Below, piece after piece: positions 40,167 to 49,450 of a stretch of DNA of 64,000 nt (within the stretch, counting starts at the first letter, position 1; each line of letters starts with the position of its first letter). Under the pieces are notes generated by a model. That model had not been told where the DNA came from. It was given only the letters and a program-made list of their open reading frames with translations, and made no database searches. The DNA is from Phenylobacterium sp. (GTDB lineage: Bacteria; Pseudomonadota; Alphaproteobacteria; Caulobacterales; Caulobacteraceae): assembly GCA_004799545.1 (NCBI GenBank), contig SSMU01000011.1, positions 149,161 through 213,160 on the forward strand. The letters are read 5' to 3'. The position numbers and the translations under genes were made by a program.

Positions 40167-40577
40167 ATGAACATCATCGCGAAGATCGCCGCGGGCGCCG
40201 TGACGCTGTGGCGCGACGTGGAGAGCGCCATCGAGGCGGACGCCGCCAAGGTCAGGGCCGCCCTTCCGGCCTCGTCCTTGCCGAACTTCGACGCCTCCGT
40301 CGTCACCTTGAAGCAGGGGGCTTCGGACGCACTGGGCGTGGCCGACGGCTCGCTGGCGGCGGCCGCGCCGGACCTGACCAAGGGCCTCGACGCCCTGGTG
40401 GACACCGCCCTCGTCACCCTGACCAACGGCATCGCGACGCCGCTCGTGCCGATCGTCAACCTCGGCCTCGACCAGCTCGAATCGATGGCGGTTAACGCGA
40501 TCCGGGCCCGCATCCTCAAGGCCAAGGCGGACATGGCGGCCGCGCCGGCCGGCCAGGCCGCGGCCTCGGCGGGCTAG
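40167..40577 (+). CDS. Phage lysis-region protein, unknown
   Basis: A 136-residue Ala-rich protein (MNIIAKIAAGAVTLWRDVES start) with amphipathic helices (LTKGLDALVDTALVTLTNGI; LVPIVNLGLDQLESMAVNAI) and no clear signal. It lies between endolysin and spanin genes, so a lysis or membrane role is likely. AAGGA before the ATG at 40167 is preferred to the GTG at 40140. No family is recognised. Confidence 0.65.
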   Translation: MNIIAKIAAGAVTLWRDVESAIEADAAKVRAALPASSLPNFDASVVTLKQGASDALGVADGSLAAAAPDLTKGLDALVDTALVTLTNGIATPLVPIVNLGLDQLESMAVNAIRARILKAKADMAAAPAGQAAASAG

Positions 40578-40581
40578 GCCG

Positions 40582-41066
40582 GTGTGGCGCCTATGGCTAC
40601 TGGGTGGCGCGCTGGCCGCCGGCTTCGGGGCCGGATGGACGGTCCAGGGCTGGCGTCACGGCGCTGCGGAGACCGCGGCGGTGCGTCAGGTGGTCCAAGT
40701 CACCCGCGCGGCCGGCGACGTCAGCACGGCGGCGGCGGCGCGCGACGCCCAAGCGCAGACCCAGATCCGCTACGTGACCCGAACCCAGATCAAGGAGACG
40801 CCAACCTATGTCGACGCTGCGACTGACGCTGCTTTTGGCGTCCCTGTGGGGCTTGTCCGCGTGCACGACGCCGCAGCCCTCGGCCTTGACGTGTCCGCCG
40901 TTCCCGATCCCGCCGGCCGGGCTGATGGAGACGCCTCGAGCGTTGCAGCCTCTGACCTCGGGCGCGCGATCATCGCCAACTACGGCGAGTGCCGGGCCGA
41001 TCAGGCCCGACTAGCCGAGCTCCAGGACTGGCTGCGAAAGCAGGTCCTGGTCGCTCGGACTATGGA

Positions 41067-41088
<22 letters not shown>
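40582..41088 (+). CDS. Rz-like inner-membrane spanin
   Basis: A 168-residue protein: one N-terminal membrane helix (LWLLGGALAAGFGAGWTV) followed by a periplasmic coiled-coil region (AVRQVVQVTRAAGDVSTAAA) and a C-terminal helix (RADQARLAELQDWLRKQVLV). With the embedded Rz1 it would bridge the membranes and fuse them at the last stage of lysis. GTG start at 40582. Its last 22 bases lie in the tRNA-Thr 3' end, so its stop may have been created by integration. Confidence 0.75.
40808..41014 (+). CDS. Rz1-like outer-membrane spanin lipoprotein, nested in Rz
   Basis: A 68-residue protein fully embedded in another frame of the Rz gene. It has a lipoprotein signal with lipobox LSAC (TLLLASLWGLSAC; Cys at residue 19) followed by a Pro-rich mature part (PQPSALTCPPFPIPPAG), the defining build of Rz1. 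The nested arrangement is known from lambda and P22. The other half of the protein is untypical, as in most Rz1 proteins. Confidence 0.78.
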   Translation: MSTLRLTLLLASLWGLSACTTPQPSALTCPPFPIPPAGLMETPRALQPLTSGARSSPTTASAGPIRPD

Positions 41089-41141
<53 letters not shown>

Positions 41142-41244
41142 GAAAGACGAGGCGGGGGCTATAGCCAACGTCGGCGCCGCCGTGAAGCCCCTAATCCGCT
41201 CCGAAGGACTTGACCGTTGGGACGCCTCGCCGCACCCAAGGGCC

Positions 41245-41397
41245 ATGTCGAGGGACGCGCCGACACCCAGATCGAAGCTGTCGGAGCGAGAGGCCAAGCT
41301 CGCCGCGGCCTTGCGCGCCAACCTGCGCCGGCGAAAGGCGGGTGGGGGTCAGCAGGGCCTGACAAAGGCCGCCAAGCCGACCGACCCGTCCGATTGA
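41245..41397 (+). CDS. Small basic protein upstream of murA
   Basis: A 50-residue protein (MSRDAPTPRSKLSEREAKLA start; LAAALRANLRRRKAGGGQQ) with a charged helix and no signal peptide. Small proteins like this commonly precede murA in Caulobacterales. The upstream ATG at 41182 is less likely. Function unknown. Confidence 0.55.
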   Translation: MSRDAPTPRSKLSEREAKLAAALRANLRRRKAGGGQQGLTKAAKPTDPSD

Positions 41398-41494
41398 CGC
41401 CGCCCTTTCCGGAGCGTCGCGCCCACGCTAGATAACAGAGCCTGGGCTGGCCCCCGCGACTCCCCAAAAAGCGCGGCGTTTCGAAGGATTGGCA

Positions 41495-42781
41495 TTGGAT
41501 CGCATCGCCATCATCGGCGGCGCGCGACTGGAGGGCGAGATCCCGATCAGCGGCGCCAAGAACTCGGCCATCAAGCTGATGGCGGCGAGCCTTCTGACAG
41601 AGGACGCCCTGCGACTGACCAACATGCCGCGGCTGGCCGACACCCGGTTCCTCGGCAAGCTGCTGGAGCGGCTGGGCACGGAGGTCGTCGAGTCTGAGGG
41701 CGCGGACGGTCCGGAGACGCTGCTGCGGACCCGGGAAATCGTCAGCGCCATCGCGCCCTATGACCTGGTCCGGCAGATGCGGGCGTCGTTCAACGTGCTC
41801 GGTCCGCTGTTGGCGCGCACCGGCCAGGCGAAAGTCTCCCTGCCTGGCGGGTGCACCATCGGCGCACGGCCGGTCGACCTGCATCTGCAGGCGCTCGAGG
41901 CGCTCGGCGTGCAGATCGACCTGCATGAGGGCTATGTCTACGCCCAGGCGCCGCGTGGCCTGCAGGGCGGGCCGATCGACTTCCCGATCGCCTCGGTGGG
42001 CGCAACGGAACACGCGATGCTGGCGGCGGTCCTGGCGCAGGGCGACACGGTGATCACCAATGCGGCCCGCGAGCCGGAGATGATCGACCTCGCTGATTGC
42101 CTCAACAAAATGGGCGCGAAGGTGTCCGGGGCGGGGACGGCGACCATCCACATCGAAGGTGTCAGCCGGTTGCACGGCGCGACCCATGCGGTGATGCCTG
42201 ACCGGATCGAGACCGGGACCTATGCCCTGGCCGCAGCCATGGCGGGCGGCGAAGTGCGGCTGACGCGGACCCGCAGCGACTTCATCCAGGCCTTGCTCGA
42301 CAAGCTGTCCGAGGCCGGGGTCGAGGTGACGCCGCACAACGATGGCCTGACCGTGAAGCGAAACGGGGCGCGGCTGCGCGCGGTCGAGGTCGACACCGCG
42401 GCCTATCCGGGGTTCGCCACCGACCTGCAGGCGCAGTTCATGGCGCTGATGACGCTGGCGGACGGCGAGAGCGTGATCCGCGAGACGATCTTCGAGAACC
42501 GCTTCATGCACGCGCCGGAGCTTAGCCGGCTTGGCGCAGACATCACGGTGTCCGGCGGGGAGGCGCGGGTGCGCGGCGTGGACGCGCTGGAAGGCGCGCA
42601 GGTCATGGCGACCGACCTTCGCGCCTCGGTGAGCCTGGTGATCGCCGGACTCGCGGCGCGCGGGGAAACCATGGTGAACCGGGTTTACCACCTGGATCGC
42701 GGCTTTGAGCGGCTCGAAGAGAAGCTCAGCGCCTGCGGCGCACAGATCCGGCGCATATCTGGCGGCGGAGACGAAGAGTAG
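41495..42781 (+). CDS. murA: UDP-N-acetylglucosamine 1-carboxyvinyltransferase
   Basis: A 428-residue cytoplasmic enzyme that transfers enolpyruvate from PEP to UDP-GlcNAc, the first committed step of peptidoglycan synthesis. Key segments: [20 protein letters not shown] (Lys-Asn of the active site), [32 protein letters not shown] with the catalytic Cys that fosfomycin alkylates, and [15 protein letters not shown]. The TTG at 41495 is favoured by GAAGGA at 41483-41488, six bases away; 41489 is too close. Confidence 0.96.
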   Translation: MDRIAIIGGARLEGEIPISGAKNSAIKLMAASLLTEDALRLTNMPRLADTRFLGKLLERLGTEVVESEGADGPETLLRTREIVSAIAPYDLVRQMRASFNVLGPLLARTGQAKVSLPGGCTIGARPVDLHLQALEALGVQIDLHEGYVYAQAPRGLQGGPIDFPIASVGATEHAMLAAVLAQGDTVITNAAREPEMIDLADCLNKMGAKVSGAGTATIHIEGVSRLHGATHAVMPDRIETGTYALAAAMAGGEVRLTRTRSDFIQALLDKLSEAGVEVTPHNDGLTVKRNGARLRAVEVDTAAYPGFATDLQAQFMALMTLADGESVIRETIFENRFMHAPELSRLGADITVSGGEARVRGVDALEGAQVMATDLRASVSLVIAGLAARGETMVNRVYHLDRGFERLEEKLSACGAQIRRISGGGDEE

Positions 42782-42786
42782 CTTCG

Positions 42787-43212
42787 ATGGCCGACCCCAA
42801 GCCCCTTCGCTTGCTGGCCCAGGACGCCGAGGACCTGGAGGTCATTTCGGCCGCTATGCAGGATGCGGTGCTGAAGATCGACGACATCGGTTTCGAGGCC
42901 AAGGCGCGGCGCCTGACCATTGCGTTCAACCGGTACCGCTGGGAAACCGGCGGCGGTGAACGGGTGAGGGCCGGCCTGCAGCTCGGCGGCGTGCTCAAGG
43001 TGGAAACGCGGAAGATTCGCCGCGGCGCGCGCCAGGCCGTGCTTGAGCTCTTGGCCCTGACATTTGCGCCGGGGGAAGCGCCTGGCGGGACCGTGACACT
43101 GAGCTTTGCCGGCGGGGGCGACCTCCGCGCCACGGTGGAATGCATCGAGGCGGTGCTCGCCGATCTTTCGGAACCCTGGCCGACCCGCCGCACGCCGGCG
43201 CACGGGGTTTGA
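42787..43212 (+). CDS. DUF2948 family protein
   Basis: A 141-residue soluble protein matching DUF2948, an alphaproteobacterial family usually found between murA and hisD, as here: LLAQDAEDLEVISAAMQDAV near residue 10, ARRLTIAFNRYRWE, then LELLALTFAPGEAPGGTVTL. The fold is beta-rich with an unknown role. It lies six bases after murA, so it is in the same operon. Confidence 0.9.
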   Translation: MADPKPLRLLAQDAEDLEVISAAMQDAVLKIDDIGFEAKARRLTIAFNRYRWETGGGERVRAGLQLGGVLKVETRKIRRGARQAVLELLALTFAPGEAPGGTVTLSFAGGGDLRATVECIEAVLADLSEPWPTRRTPAHGV

Positions 43213-43256
43213 GCGCGCAATAGCGCTTGGGCCTTCCGGCGGCTAAAGAGCGCGCC

Positions 43257-44543
43257 ATGCGACGCTTCCGCTATACCGATCCCGATTTCGAAGCCGCCTT
43301 CGCCGCCTTCGTGGACGAGCGCCGCGACACCCCGGAAGAGGTGGACGCGATCGTCCGCGATGTGTTGGCGGCGGTGAGGAGCGAAGGCCTGCCGGCCCTC
43401 CTGCGCTTCGCGCGAGAATTCGACGGCGTCGATCTCGACGAGACGTCGATCCGGGTCAGCGCCGACGAGATCGCGGCCGGCGCCGCCGAATGCTCTATCG
43501 AGGTCCGAGCCGCGATCGCATTCGCGGCGGGGCGGATCGAGGCCTATCACAGGCGCCAGCGCCCTGCGGACCAGCAGTTCACCGACGAGGCGGGCGTGCA
43601 ACTCGGTTGGCGCTGGACGGCGCTGGATGCGGTCGGGATTTACGTGCCCGGCGGTCGGGCGGCCTATCCGTCGACGGTTCTGATGAACGCCGTGCCCGCC
43701 CGGGTCGCCGGCGTTGGGCGTATCGCCATGGTGACGCCGCCCGGTCGACTGCAGCCGGCCGTCCTGGCGGCGGCGCAAGAGGCAGGGGTCGCCGAGATCT
43801 GGCGGGTCGGCGGGGCGCAGGCTGTCGCGGCGCTGGCCTACGGCGCCGGGCCGATCCAGTCGGTGGACAAGATCGTGGGACCGGGCAACGCCTTCGTGAC
43901 GGCGGCCAAGCGGCGGGTATACGGGGTGGTGGGCATCGACGCCCTTGCCGGGCCCTCCGAGATCGTTGTGGTGGCCGACGGGGCCAACCGGCCGGATTGG
44001 ATCGCCGCCGACCTGCTCTCCCAGGCCGAGCACGATCCGGCCGCGCAATCCATCCTGATCACCGACGATGAGGCCTTCGCGAGCCGCGTGGAAGCCGCGA
44101 TCGCCGATCAACTGTCGAACTTGGCGACGGCGGAGTCGGCGAGCGCGTCCTGGCGCGACCACGGCGCCATCCTTATCGCGCCACTCGATGAGGCGCCGCG
44201 GTTGGTTGACCGGATCGCGCCTGAGCATGTGGAATTCGCCGTGGCCGACCCTGAGCGGTTGGCGGACCGTGTCCGGCACGCCGGCGCCATCTTCCTCGGA
44301 CGTTACGCACCTGAGGCTATCGGCGACTATGTGGCGGGGTCCAACCACGTCCTGCCGACCAGCCGGGCGGCGCGGTTTTCCTCGGGCCTGTCTCTCTATG
44401 ACTTCCTGAAGCGCACCTCGATCGTGAAGTGCGACGAGGCGGCGTTCGCGGCCTTGGCGCCCGCGACGGTCGCGCTGGCCGAAGCGGAAGGGCTGCCCGC
44501 GCACGCGCGCTCTGCGGCGATCCGGATGGGCCAGAACGGCTGA
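43257..44543 (+). CDS. hisD: Histidinol dehydrogenase
   Basis: A 428-residue zinc enzyme that oxidises L-histidinol to L-histidine in two NAD-dependent steps. Family segments: IYVPGGRAAYPSTVLMNAVP, IWRVGGAQAVAALAYGAGPI, VDKIVGPGNAFVTAAKRRVY, LLSQAEHDPAAQSILITDD with the zinc-binding Gln and His, and IAPEHVEFAV with the catalytic Glu-His. The ATG at 43257 gives the normal N-terminus. Its placement away from other his genes is usual in Caulobacterales. Confidence 0.96.
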   Translation: MRRFRYTDPDFEAAFAAFVDERRDTPEEVDAIVRDVLAAVRSEGLPALLRFAREFDGVDLDETSIRVSADEIAAGAAECSIEVRAAIAFAAGRIEAYHRRQRPADQQFTDEAGVQLGWRWTALDAVGIYVPGGRAAYPSTVLMNAVPARVAGVGRIAMVTPPGRLQPAVLAAAQEAGVAEIWRVGGAQAVAALAYGAGPIQSVDKIVGPGNAFVTAAKRRVYGVVGIDALAGPSEIVVVADGANRPDWIAADLLSQAEHDPAAQSILITDDEAFASRVEAAIADQLSNLATAESASASWRDHGAILIAPLDEAPRLVDRIAPEHVEFAVADPERLADRVRHAGAIFLGRYAPEAIGDYVAGSNHVLPTSRAARFSSGLSLYDFLKRTSIVKCDEAAFAALAPATVALAEAEGLPAHARSAAIRMGQNG

Positions 44544-44616
44544 GCCAGCGCGCGCCGGGATGACGCGGCGGGCCGGAATGCCATAAAGCAGCTTTAGACC
44601 CCCACGTCCGGACGCC

Positions 44617-45096
44617 ATGGCCGACGACGACCCCAAGACGCATCGCCTGGAAAAGGTCGAACTCGACGAGGATTCCCTCGCCGCGGTGTCGCGCGACCAG
44701 GAGCAGGAGCGACAGATCGCGATCTTCGACCTCTTGGAGGAGAACTATTTCAAGCCGGACGGCGCAGCCGGCGGTCCCTACGACCTGAAGATGGGGCTCG
44801 TAGAGAACCGGCTGTTGCTGGACATCTCCGGCCCCGCGTATGAGCGCCGGCACATCCTGTCGCTGTCGCCGTTCCGGAGCCTGATCAAAGACTATTTCAT
44901 GATCTGCGAGAGTTACTACCAGGCGATCCGCAACTCGACGCCGGCCCAGATCGAAGCCTTGGACATGGGCCGGAGAGGCTTGCACAACGAGGCTTCGGAG
45001 CTGCTCCGCACGCGGCTGACCGGCAAGATCGAGACCGATCAGGATACCGCGCGGCGCCTGTTCACCCTGATCTGCGCGCTGCATTGGCGGGGCTGA
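44617..45096 (+). CDS. UPF0262 family protein
   Basis: A 159-residue soluble protein of the alphaproteobacterial UPF0262 family: [14 protein letters not shown] motif ([14 protein letters not shown]) near residue 40, [20 protein letters not shown] near residue 90 and [12 protein letters not shown] at the C-terminus. The function is unknown. It precedes the phosphatase gene by six bases, so they are cotranscribed. Confidence 0.9.
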   Translation: MADDDPKTHRLEKVELDEDSLAAVSRDQEQERQIAIFDLLEENYFKPDGAAGGPYDLKMGLVENRLLLDISGPAYERRHILSLSPFRSLIKDYFMICESYYQAIRNSTPAQIEALDMGRRGLHNEASELLRTRLTGKIETDQDTARRLFTLICALHWRG

Positions 45097-45102
45097 CAGT
45101 GC

Positions 45103-45573
45103 ATGGCTGCTGATGCGCCGAGCCTGCCGGGGGCCGTGCTGTTCGCCTGCAACTTCAACCGCGTACGCTCGCCGATGGCCGAGGCGCTGCTGAAGCGCCT
45201 GGTGGGCGACCGCGTCTACGTGGATAGCTGCGGGCTGAAGCACCCCGTCGCCCGGAGCGCTGACGACGATGAGCCGTCGGAGATCGATCCATTCGTCGAA
45301 GCCGTCATGGCCGAACTGGGTTGCGATCTCTCCGGCCATCGGGCGAAGACCTTCGACGAACTGGAGGACAGCTCCTTCGACCTCGTCGTTTCGCTCACGC
45401 CCGAATCGCAACATCGGGCGGTGGAGATGGCCCGCGGCCGAGCGGCCGATATCGAGTATTGGCCGATCTTCGATCCAACGCTCGCGGAGGGCTCCCGCGA
45501 GGCGAGGCTCGAGGTCTACCGGAGCGTCCGCGATGCGCTCGCGGCCCGCATCGCCGAGCGGTTCAGCGAATAG
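45103..45573 (+). CDS. Low-molecular-weight phosphotyrosine phosphatase family protein
   Basis: A 156-residue protein with the P-loop CNFNRVRSPMAEALL (C-x5-R-S) near residue 16 and the DPTLAEG segment near residue 124 supplying the catalytic Asp. It hydrolyses phosphotyrosine or arsenate-like substrates through a cysteinyl-phosphate. The start at 45103 follows the UPF0262 stop after six bases. Substrate unknown. Confidence 0.88.
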   Translation: MAADAPSLPGAVLFACNFNRVRSPMAEALLKRLVGDRVYVDSCGLKHPVARSADDDEPSEIDPFVEAVMAELGCDLSGHRAKTFDELEDSSFDLVVSLTPESQHRAVEMARGRAADIEYWPIFDPTLAEGSREARLEVYRSVRDALAARIAERFSE

Positions 45574-45610
45574 CCGCGCTGCCCATCGACCTGGCCCTTC
45601 GCCTCAAGTT

Positions 45611-45616
45611 ATAATT
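45611..45616 (+). promoter_or_regulatory. TATAAT -10 element upstream of infA
   Basis: A perfect TATAAT lies 79 bases before the infA ATG; the -35 region is poor. A transcript starting near 45623 would carry the hairpin at 45631-45662 in its leader. Confidence 0.4.
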
Positions 45617-45630
45617 TCAGGCCTGTTCAC

Positions 45631-45669
45631 GGCTCGCGGCCTGACGTAAAGGCGCGAGCCGTCGTTTTA
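45631..45669 (+). terminator. Terminator- or attenuator-like hairpin before infA
   Basis: CGGCTCGCG (45631-45639) pairs with CGCGAGCCG (45654-45662), followed by TCGTTTT. It can end transcription of the phosphatase gene or act in the infA leader, since a TATAAT lies upstream of it. Confidence 0.65.
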
Positions 45670-45689
45670 TGGCGGGCCTGAGAGACTGC

Positions 45690-45908
45690 ATGGCAAAAGA
45701 AGAACTGTTGGAGTTCCCCGGAACCGTTTCGGAAGTCCTTCCGAACGCGACCTTCCGTGTGAAGCTCGAGAACGACCACGAGATCATCGCACATACCGCG
45801 GGCAAGATGCGCAAGAACCGCATCCGGGTGTCCGCCGGCGACAAGGTGCTCGTGGAGATGACGCCCTACGACCTGACCAAGGGCCGCATCACCTTCCGCG
45901 TCCGCTAG
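45690..45908 (+). CDS. infA: Translation initiation factor IF-1
   Basis: A 72-residue OB-fold protein of exactly the usual length: [20 protein letters not shown], then [20 protein letters not shown] and [20 protein letters not shown], ending RITFRVR. It binds the ribosomal A site with IF-2 and IF-3. The upstream in-frame ATG at 45669 would add seven residues that the family lacks. Confidence 0.98.
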   Translation: MAKEELLEFPGTVSEVLPNATFRVKLENDHEIIAHTAGKMRKNRIRVSAGDKVLVEMTPYDLTKGRITFRVR

Positions 45909-45922
45909 CGGCCGACAAGGCC

Positions 45923-46510
45923 TTGCCGCAGTCGCCGCAGCGCCTCGTGCTGGCCTCCGCAAGTCCGAGGCGCCTTGAGCTGCTGCGCCAGATCGGGTTG
46001 CAGCCCGACCAGGTCGAGCCGGCGGAGCTCGACGAAACCCCCCTTCCAAACGAGACTCCGCGCGCGCTCGCGATCCGCCTCGCGGCGGCCAAGGCCGCGG
46101 CGACCGCGGCCCGCCACCCGGGATCCTTCGTGCTCGCCGCCGACACGGTCGTCGCGGTGGGCCGCCGCATCTTGCCGAAGGTGGCGACCGAGGCGGAGGG
46201 GCGGGTCTGCCTCGCCCTGCTCTCTGGCCGCCCCCACAAGGTTCTCACCGCGATCTGCGTCGGCGGGCCGGATGGCCGCGGGGCGTCGCGCCTCGTCGAG
46301 AGTCGCGTGCGCTTCAAGCGCCTTACGGAAGCTGAGATCTCCGACTACCTTCAGTCCCAAGAAGGTGTCGGCAAGGCTGGCGGCTACGCTATTCAAGGCC
46401 GGGCCGGAGCCTTCGTCACAAGCCTCCAGGGCTCCTATTCCGCCGTTGTGGGCCTGCCACTCTACGAGACCTCGAACCTTCTGCAGGGCCTGGGCTACCG
46501 ACCGTCATGA
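45923..46510 (+). CDS. maf: Maf family nucleotide pyrophosphatase
   Basis: A 195-residue house-cleaning enzyme that hydrolyses non-canonical or excess nucleoside triphosphates (dTTP/UTP type). Motifs: LVLASASPRRLELLRQIGL at the start, SFVLAADTVVAVGRRILPK, and YAIQGRAGAFVTSLQGSYSA, then VVGLPLYET. The TTG at 45923 is needed for the full N-terminal motif. It overlaps the RNase gene by four bases. Confidence 0.93.
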   Translation: MPQSPQRLVLASASPRRLELLRQIGLQPDQVEPAELDETPLPNETPRALAIRLAAAKAAATAARHPGSFVLAADTVVAVGRRILPKVATEAEGRVCLALLSGRPHKVLTAICVGGPDGRGASRLVESRVRFKRLTEAEISDYLQSQEGVGKAGGYAIQGRAGAFVTSLQGSYSAVVGLPLYETSNLLQGLGYRPS

Positions 46511-47547
46511 GCGCCCGGCGACTTTATCTGGACCGCAGCCCCGGCGAAGTCCGGGGCGTCGTGACGCTCGACGAACGACCGGAGCGGCTGATCATCCATC
46601 GCGACGAGGACGATCCGCGGCTCAGGCTGGGCGCGCGCCTCGTGGGTCGCGTGGCCAATGTCGAACCGGCCCTGGCGTCGGCCTTCGTGGATCTCGGCGC
46701 GGGCGCCGAAGCGATCCTGAGCTTCAAGCCCGACGCCCGGCCCAACCGAGGACAGGCGATCGAGGTCGAGATCCGTGGCGAGCCTCGGCGGGGCAAGCTG
46801 GCGGTGGTCCGGGCGCTCGGTCCTGCGGAGGGCGCACCCCGCCTGGTTGCGCCGGCCCCCGACATCGCAGCCGAACTCCTTCGGCTCTCGCCGGAGGCGG
46901 AGATTGTGACGGGTCGCGCCGCCCGTGAGGCGGCTGACGAGGCGGAAGCCGAGGCGCTCGAGACGGTCCATGCGCTCCCCAACGGCGGCGACCTCGCCAT
47001 CGAGCCGACGCGGGCCCTCGTGGCGATCGACGTCGATCTCGGCGACCGGAAGGGCGCCGACGCAAAGCGGGTCACGCGGCAGGCGAACCTGGCGGCCTTG
47101 GGAACGGCGGCGCGCCTGCTACGGCTCAAGGGCCTGGGGGGCATCGTGGTGATCGATCTGGTGGGCCGCGGCCATGACGGCCAGGCGCTGCTGGCGGCCG
47201 CCCGCATCGCTTTCGGGCCGGACAATCCGGGCGTTGCGATCGGTCCCGTGGGGCGTTTCGGCACCATGGAGCTGTCACTTCCCCGGCGCACACGCCCGAT
47301 CCTGGAGACCTTGCTCGATGGGCAGGGCGCGATCAGCGACCGCACCCTGGCGCAGCGCCTGATCCGACGACTGCAGGCGGAGGGGGAGGCGCTGCGCGGG
47401 GCGCGGCTGGTCGGCCGTTGCGCGCCCGCCGTGGCCGATGCCGCAGCGAACCTATTGCCCATCCTGGCCGAACAGCTCGGCGCCCGCTTCGCCTTGAAGG
47501 CGGAGGCCGGGTTCGCCCGGGAACGGCTGGAGGTCGCCGCGGAATGA
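46507..47547 (+). CDS. Ribonuclease E/G family protein
   Basis: A 346-residue protein. The N-terminal S1-like region has RVANVEPALASAFVDLGAGA, then EAILSFKPDA (the family's usual KVxRVEPSLQAAFVD...GFL pattern); the nuclease core has PTRALVAIDVDLGDRKGADA and LRLKGLGGIVVIDLVGRGHD, giving the Asp pair that holds Mg. It is shorter than E. coli RNase G and lacks the C-terminal Zn-link cysteines. It is usually found between maf and yacG in alphaproteobacteria. Confidence 0.88.
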   Translation: MSARRLYLDRSPGEVRGVVTLDERPERLIIHRDEDDPRLRLGARLVGRVANVEPALASAFVDLGAGAEAILSFKPDARPNRGQAIEVEIRGEPRRGKLAVVRALGPAEGAPRLVAPAPDIAAELLRLSPEAEIVTGRAAREAADEAEAEALETVHALPNGGDLAIEPTRALVAIDVDLGDRKGADAKRVTRQANLAALGTAARLLRLKGLGGIVVIDLVGRGHDGQALLAAARIAFGPDNPGVAIGPVGRFGTMELSLPRRTRPILETLLDGQGAISDRTLAQRLIRRLQAEGEALRGARLVGRCAPAVADAAANLLPILAEQLGARFALKAEAGFARERLEVAAE

Positions 47548-47714
47548 TCCCGCCCAAATGCCCGATCTGCGGCAAGCCGACCGAGGCCGGCTATCGTCCG
47601 TTCTGCTCTAAGCGTTGCGCCGACGTCGACCTCCAGAGATGGTTCAGCGGACGCTACGCCGTGCCCGCCGTGGAGGCCGAGGAAGACGGCGGCGAGGACC
47701 CCTCCGACGCCTGA
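47544..47714 (+). CDS. yacG: DNA gyrase inhibitor YacG
   Basis: A 56-residue zinc protein with the paired cysteines CPICGKP and FCSKRCADVDLQRWFSGRY, the DLQRWF motif and an acidic tail. It binds GyrB and blocks DNA entry in E. coli. The start overlaps the RNase stop (ATGA). Confidence 0.93.
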   Translation: MIPPKCPICGKPTEAGYRPFCSKRCADVDLQRWFSGRYAVPAVEAEEDGGEDPSDA

Positions 47715-47779
47715 TACGGGCTTGCTGGACTTCCCTGGACGGCTCTTCTATAGACGCGGCTCCCGCGTCGGCGGCCCTC

Positions 47780-47855
47780 GCCTGGGTAGCTCAGTTGGTA
47801 GAGCAGCGGATTGAAAATCCGCGTGTCGGTGGTTCGAATCCGCCCCCAGGCACCA
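47780..47855 (+). tRNA. tRNA-Phe (anticodon GAA)
   Basis: GCCTGGG/CCCAGGC acceptor, GCTCAGTTGGTAGAGC D-arm, anticodon stem around TTGAAAA, TTCGAAT T-loop, and encoded CCA at 47853-47855. It lies 65 bases after yacG. Confidence 0.96.
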
Positions 47856-48566
47856 CCCCTCCCGAACGTCGATTTCGCCCCGCCAGCGCTGCGCCTGTTC
47901 GTCTCATGGTCAAGCCATTCGGCCCGTGGTCTAGCTTTGGCTTGCTTGGTTCGCGCGGCTCGTCGCGCGGCGATGGCGCGGCGAGTGGGCCGCGGGGGGC
48001 GGCCCTGGCGCCGCTCCCCAGCCCCTCATTCCCTGAAAATTGAGAGTCTCTGGCGCGTCGCCGGCGCCGAGGTGGCGGCAAGCGGCCCAGCCGAAAAATC
48101 TCATCGGGTTTCGACAAGGTTGCTGAAATCGCGGTTCCGCGAAATTGTTGCAGCGCAACATCTCAAATACGCGCCCCGGTAGATTTGGGAGGCGTGCCCT
48201 CTAGGCAGTCATTGTGCGTCGCAGCAATTGATCTTGCTTTTCAGTCGTCTCACCCCCCTGATCCGTATTCTGACCCCTTGACGCAATTATAAGGGGTTGC
48301 CAAAGGACCCGAGCCGCACGTCTAACAAAAGCGGTAAGACTTCAAAGTCCCTCCGGGGATGGCGAAGTCGCCACCCGCCTTCGCGACGCCATTCTTCCAC
48401 AACGTTGGGAGTACGCGTTACGGGTCGGGCGCAGCGACAGCGGTTCTGTCGCACTGGTTCGGTAATTCGGGCCGGGGCGGCGGGCTTGTTTCAACTAGGG
48501 TGGAGACGCTCTCGCGCGACGACCCTTCCGGCCAATCGTGCTAGACCAACCAGGAACTGGCGACAG
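47856..48566. other. 711-base region before exbB, no gene seen
   Basis: No convincing frame: the candidates are Arg/Ser/Pro-rich with no ribosome-binding site. Two small palindromes stand out: TGTTGC/GCAACA around AGC at 48147-48161, and CCCCTT/AAGGGG at 48274-48296 in front of a TTGACG. One of them may be an operator for the exbB operon. This region is also less GC-rich near 48180-48300 than the rest. Confidence 0.5.
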
Positions 48567-49445
48567 ATGCTCGACAACAAACTCAAGACCCCCTTCATCG
48601 CTCTCGTTGGCGCGATTGCGCTGATGGCGAGCGCGCCGGCGTTCGCTCAGAACGCCCCCGCCGCCCCGGCCCCCGCGGCCGCGCCGGCTCCCGCCGCCGC
48701 CGCTCCGGCCGCCCCCGCGGCGCCGGATGCCGGCCTACCCCCGCAGATGTCGCGCGGCGGCCATATCAACATCGGCACCATGTTCCTCGACGCCAAGCCC
48801 GTCGTGAAGGTGGTGATGGTTGGCCTTGTGCTGGCCTCGATCTTCTCGTGGACCCTGCTGATCACCAAGCTCATCGAGTTCCGCTCGCTGAACCGTGCGT
48901 CGGACAACTTCCTCGAGACCTTCCGCAGCGCGAAGTCGATCAACGACATGGGACGCATCGCGTCCTCTGAAGAGTTCGAAGGCAATCCGCTGGCCGACAT
49001 GGCCGCGGCGGCCGCTCAGGAAGTCGAACTGTCCCGCCAAGCGGGCCTGCAGATCGGCGGCGAGCATCGCGACTCCACCCTCGCCCGGGCGCAGGCCGCG
49101 GTGGGCGCGGTCCAGGCCTCTCTGACCCGCCGGCTTTCCAGCGGCATGCAGTTCCTGGCCTCGGTCGGCTCCAACGGTCCGTTCATCGGCCTGTTCGGCA
49201 CCGTCTACGGGATCATGGACTCCTTCATCGGCATCGCGAACACCAACACCACCAACCTGGCGGTCGTGGCGCCCGGCATCGCCGAAGCCCTGCTGGCCAC
49301 CGGTCTTGGCCTCTTCGCGGCCATCCCATCGGTTATCTTCTACAACTACTTCCAGACCCGCATCTCGGCCTACGGCGCGCGGACGGAAGGCTTTGTCGCT
49401 GAGCTGATGAACGCGCTCTCCCGGCAGCTCGACAAAGGAGCCTAA
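48567..49445 (+). CDS. exbB: TonB-system energy-transducing protein ExbB
   Basis: A 292-residue inner-membrane proton-channel protein. It begins with a cleavable signal (FIALVGAIALMASAPAFAQ) and an Ala/Pro-rich periplasmic tail (APAPAAAPAPAAAAPAAPA), then three membrane helices: VKVVMVGLVLASIFSWTLLI, QFLASVGSNGPFIGLFGTVY and GIAEALLATGLGLFAAIPSV. It forms the pentamer that couples proton flow to TonB. The gene is followed by exbD and tonB. Confidence 0.95.
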   Translation: MLDNKLKTPFIALVGAIALMASAPAFAQNAPAAPAPAAAPAPAAAAPAAPAAPDAGLPPQMSRGGHINIGTMFLDAKPVVKVVMVGLVLASIFSWTLLITKLIEFRSLNRASDNFLETFRSAKSINDMGRIASSEEFEGNPLADMAAAAAQEVELSRQAGLQIGGEHRDSTLARAQAAVGAVQASLTRRLSSGMQFLASVGSNGPFIGLFGTVYGIMDSFIGIANTNTTNLAVVAPGIAEALLATGLGLFAAIPSVIFYNYFQTRISAYGARTEGFVAELMNALSRQLDKGA

Positions 49446-49450
49446 GCCAT

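Noticed and set aside
41159..42691. 510-residue antisense frame over murA
   Set aside because: Shadow of murA; composition is the reverse-complement pattern of a GC-rich gene.
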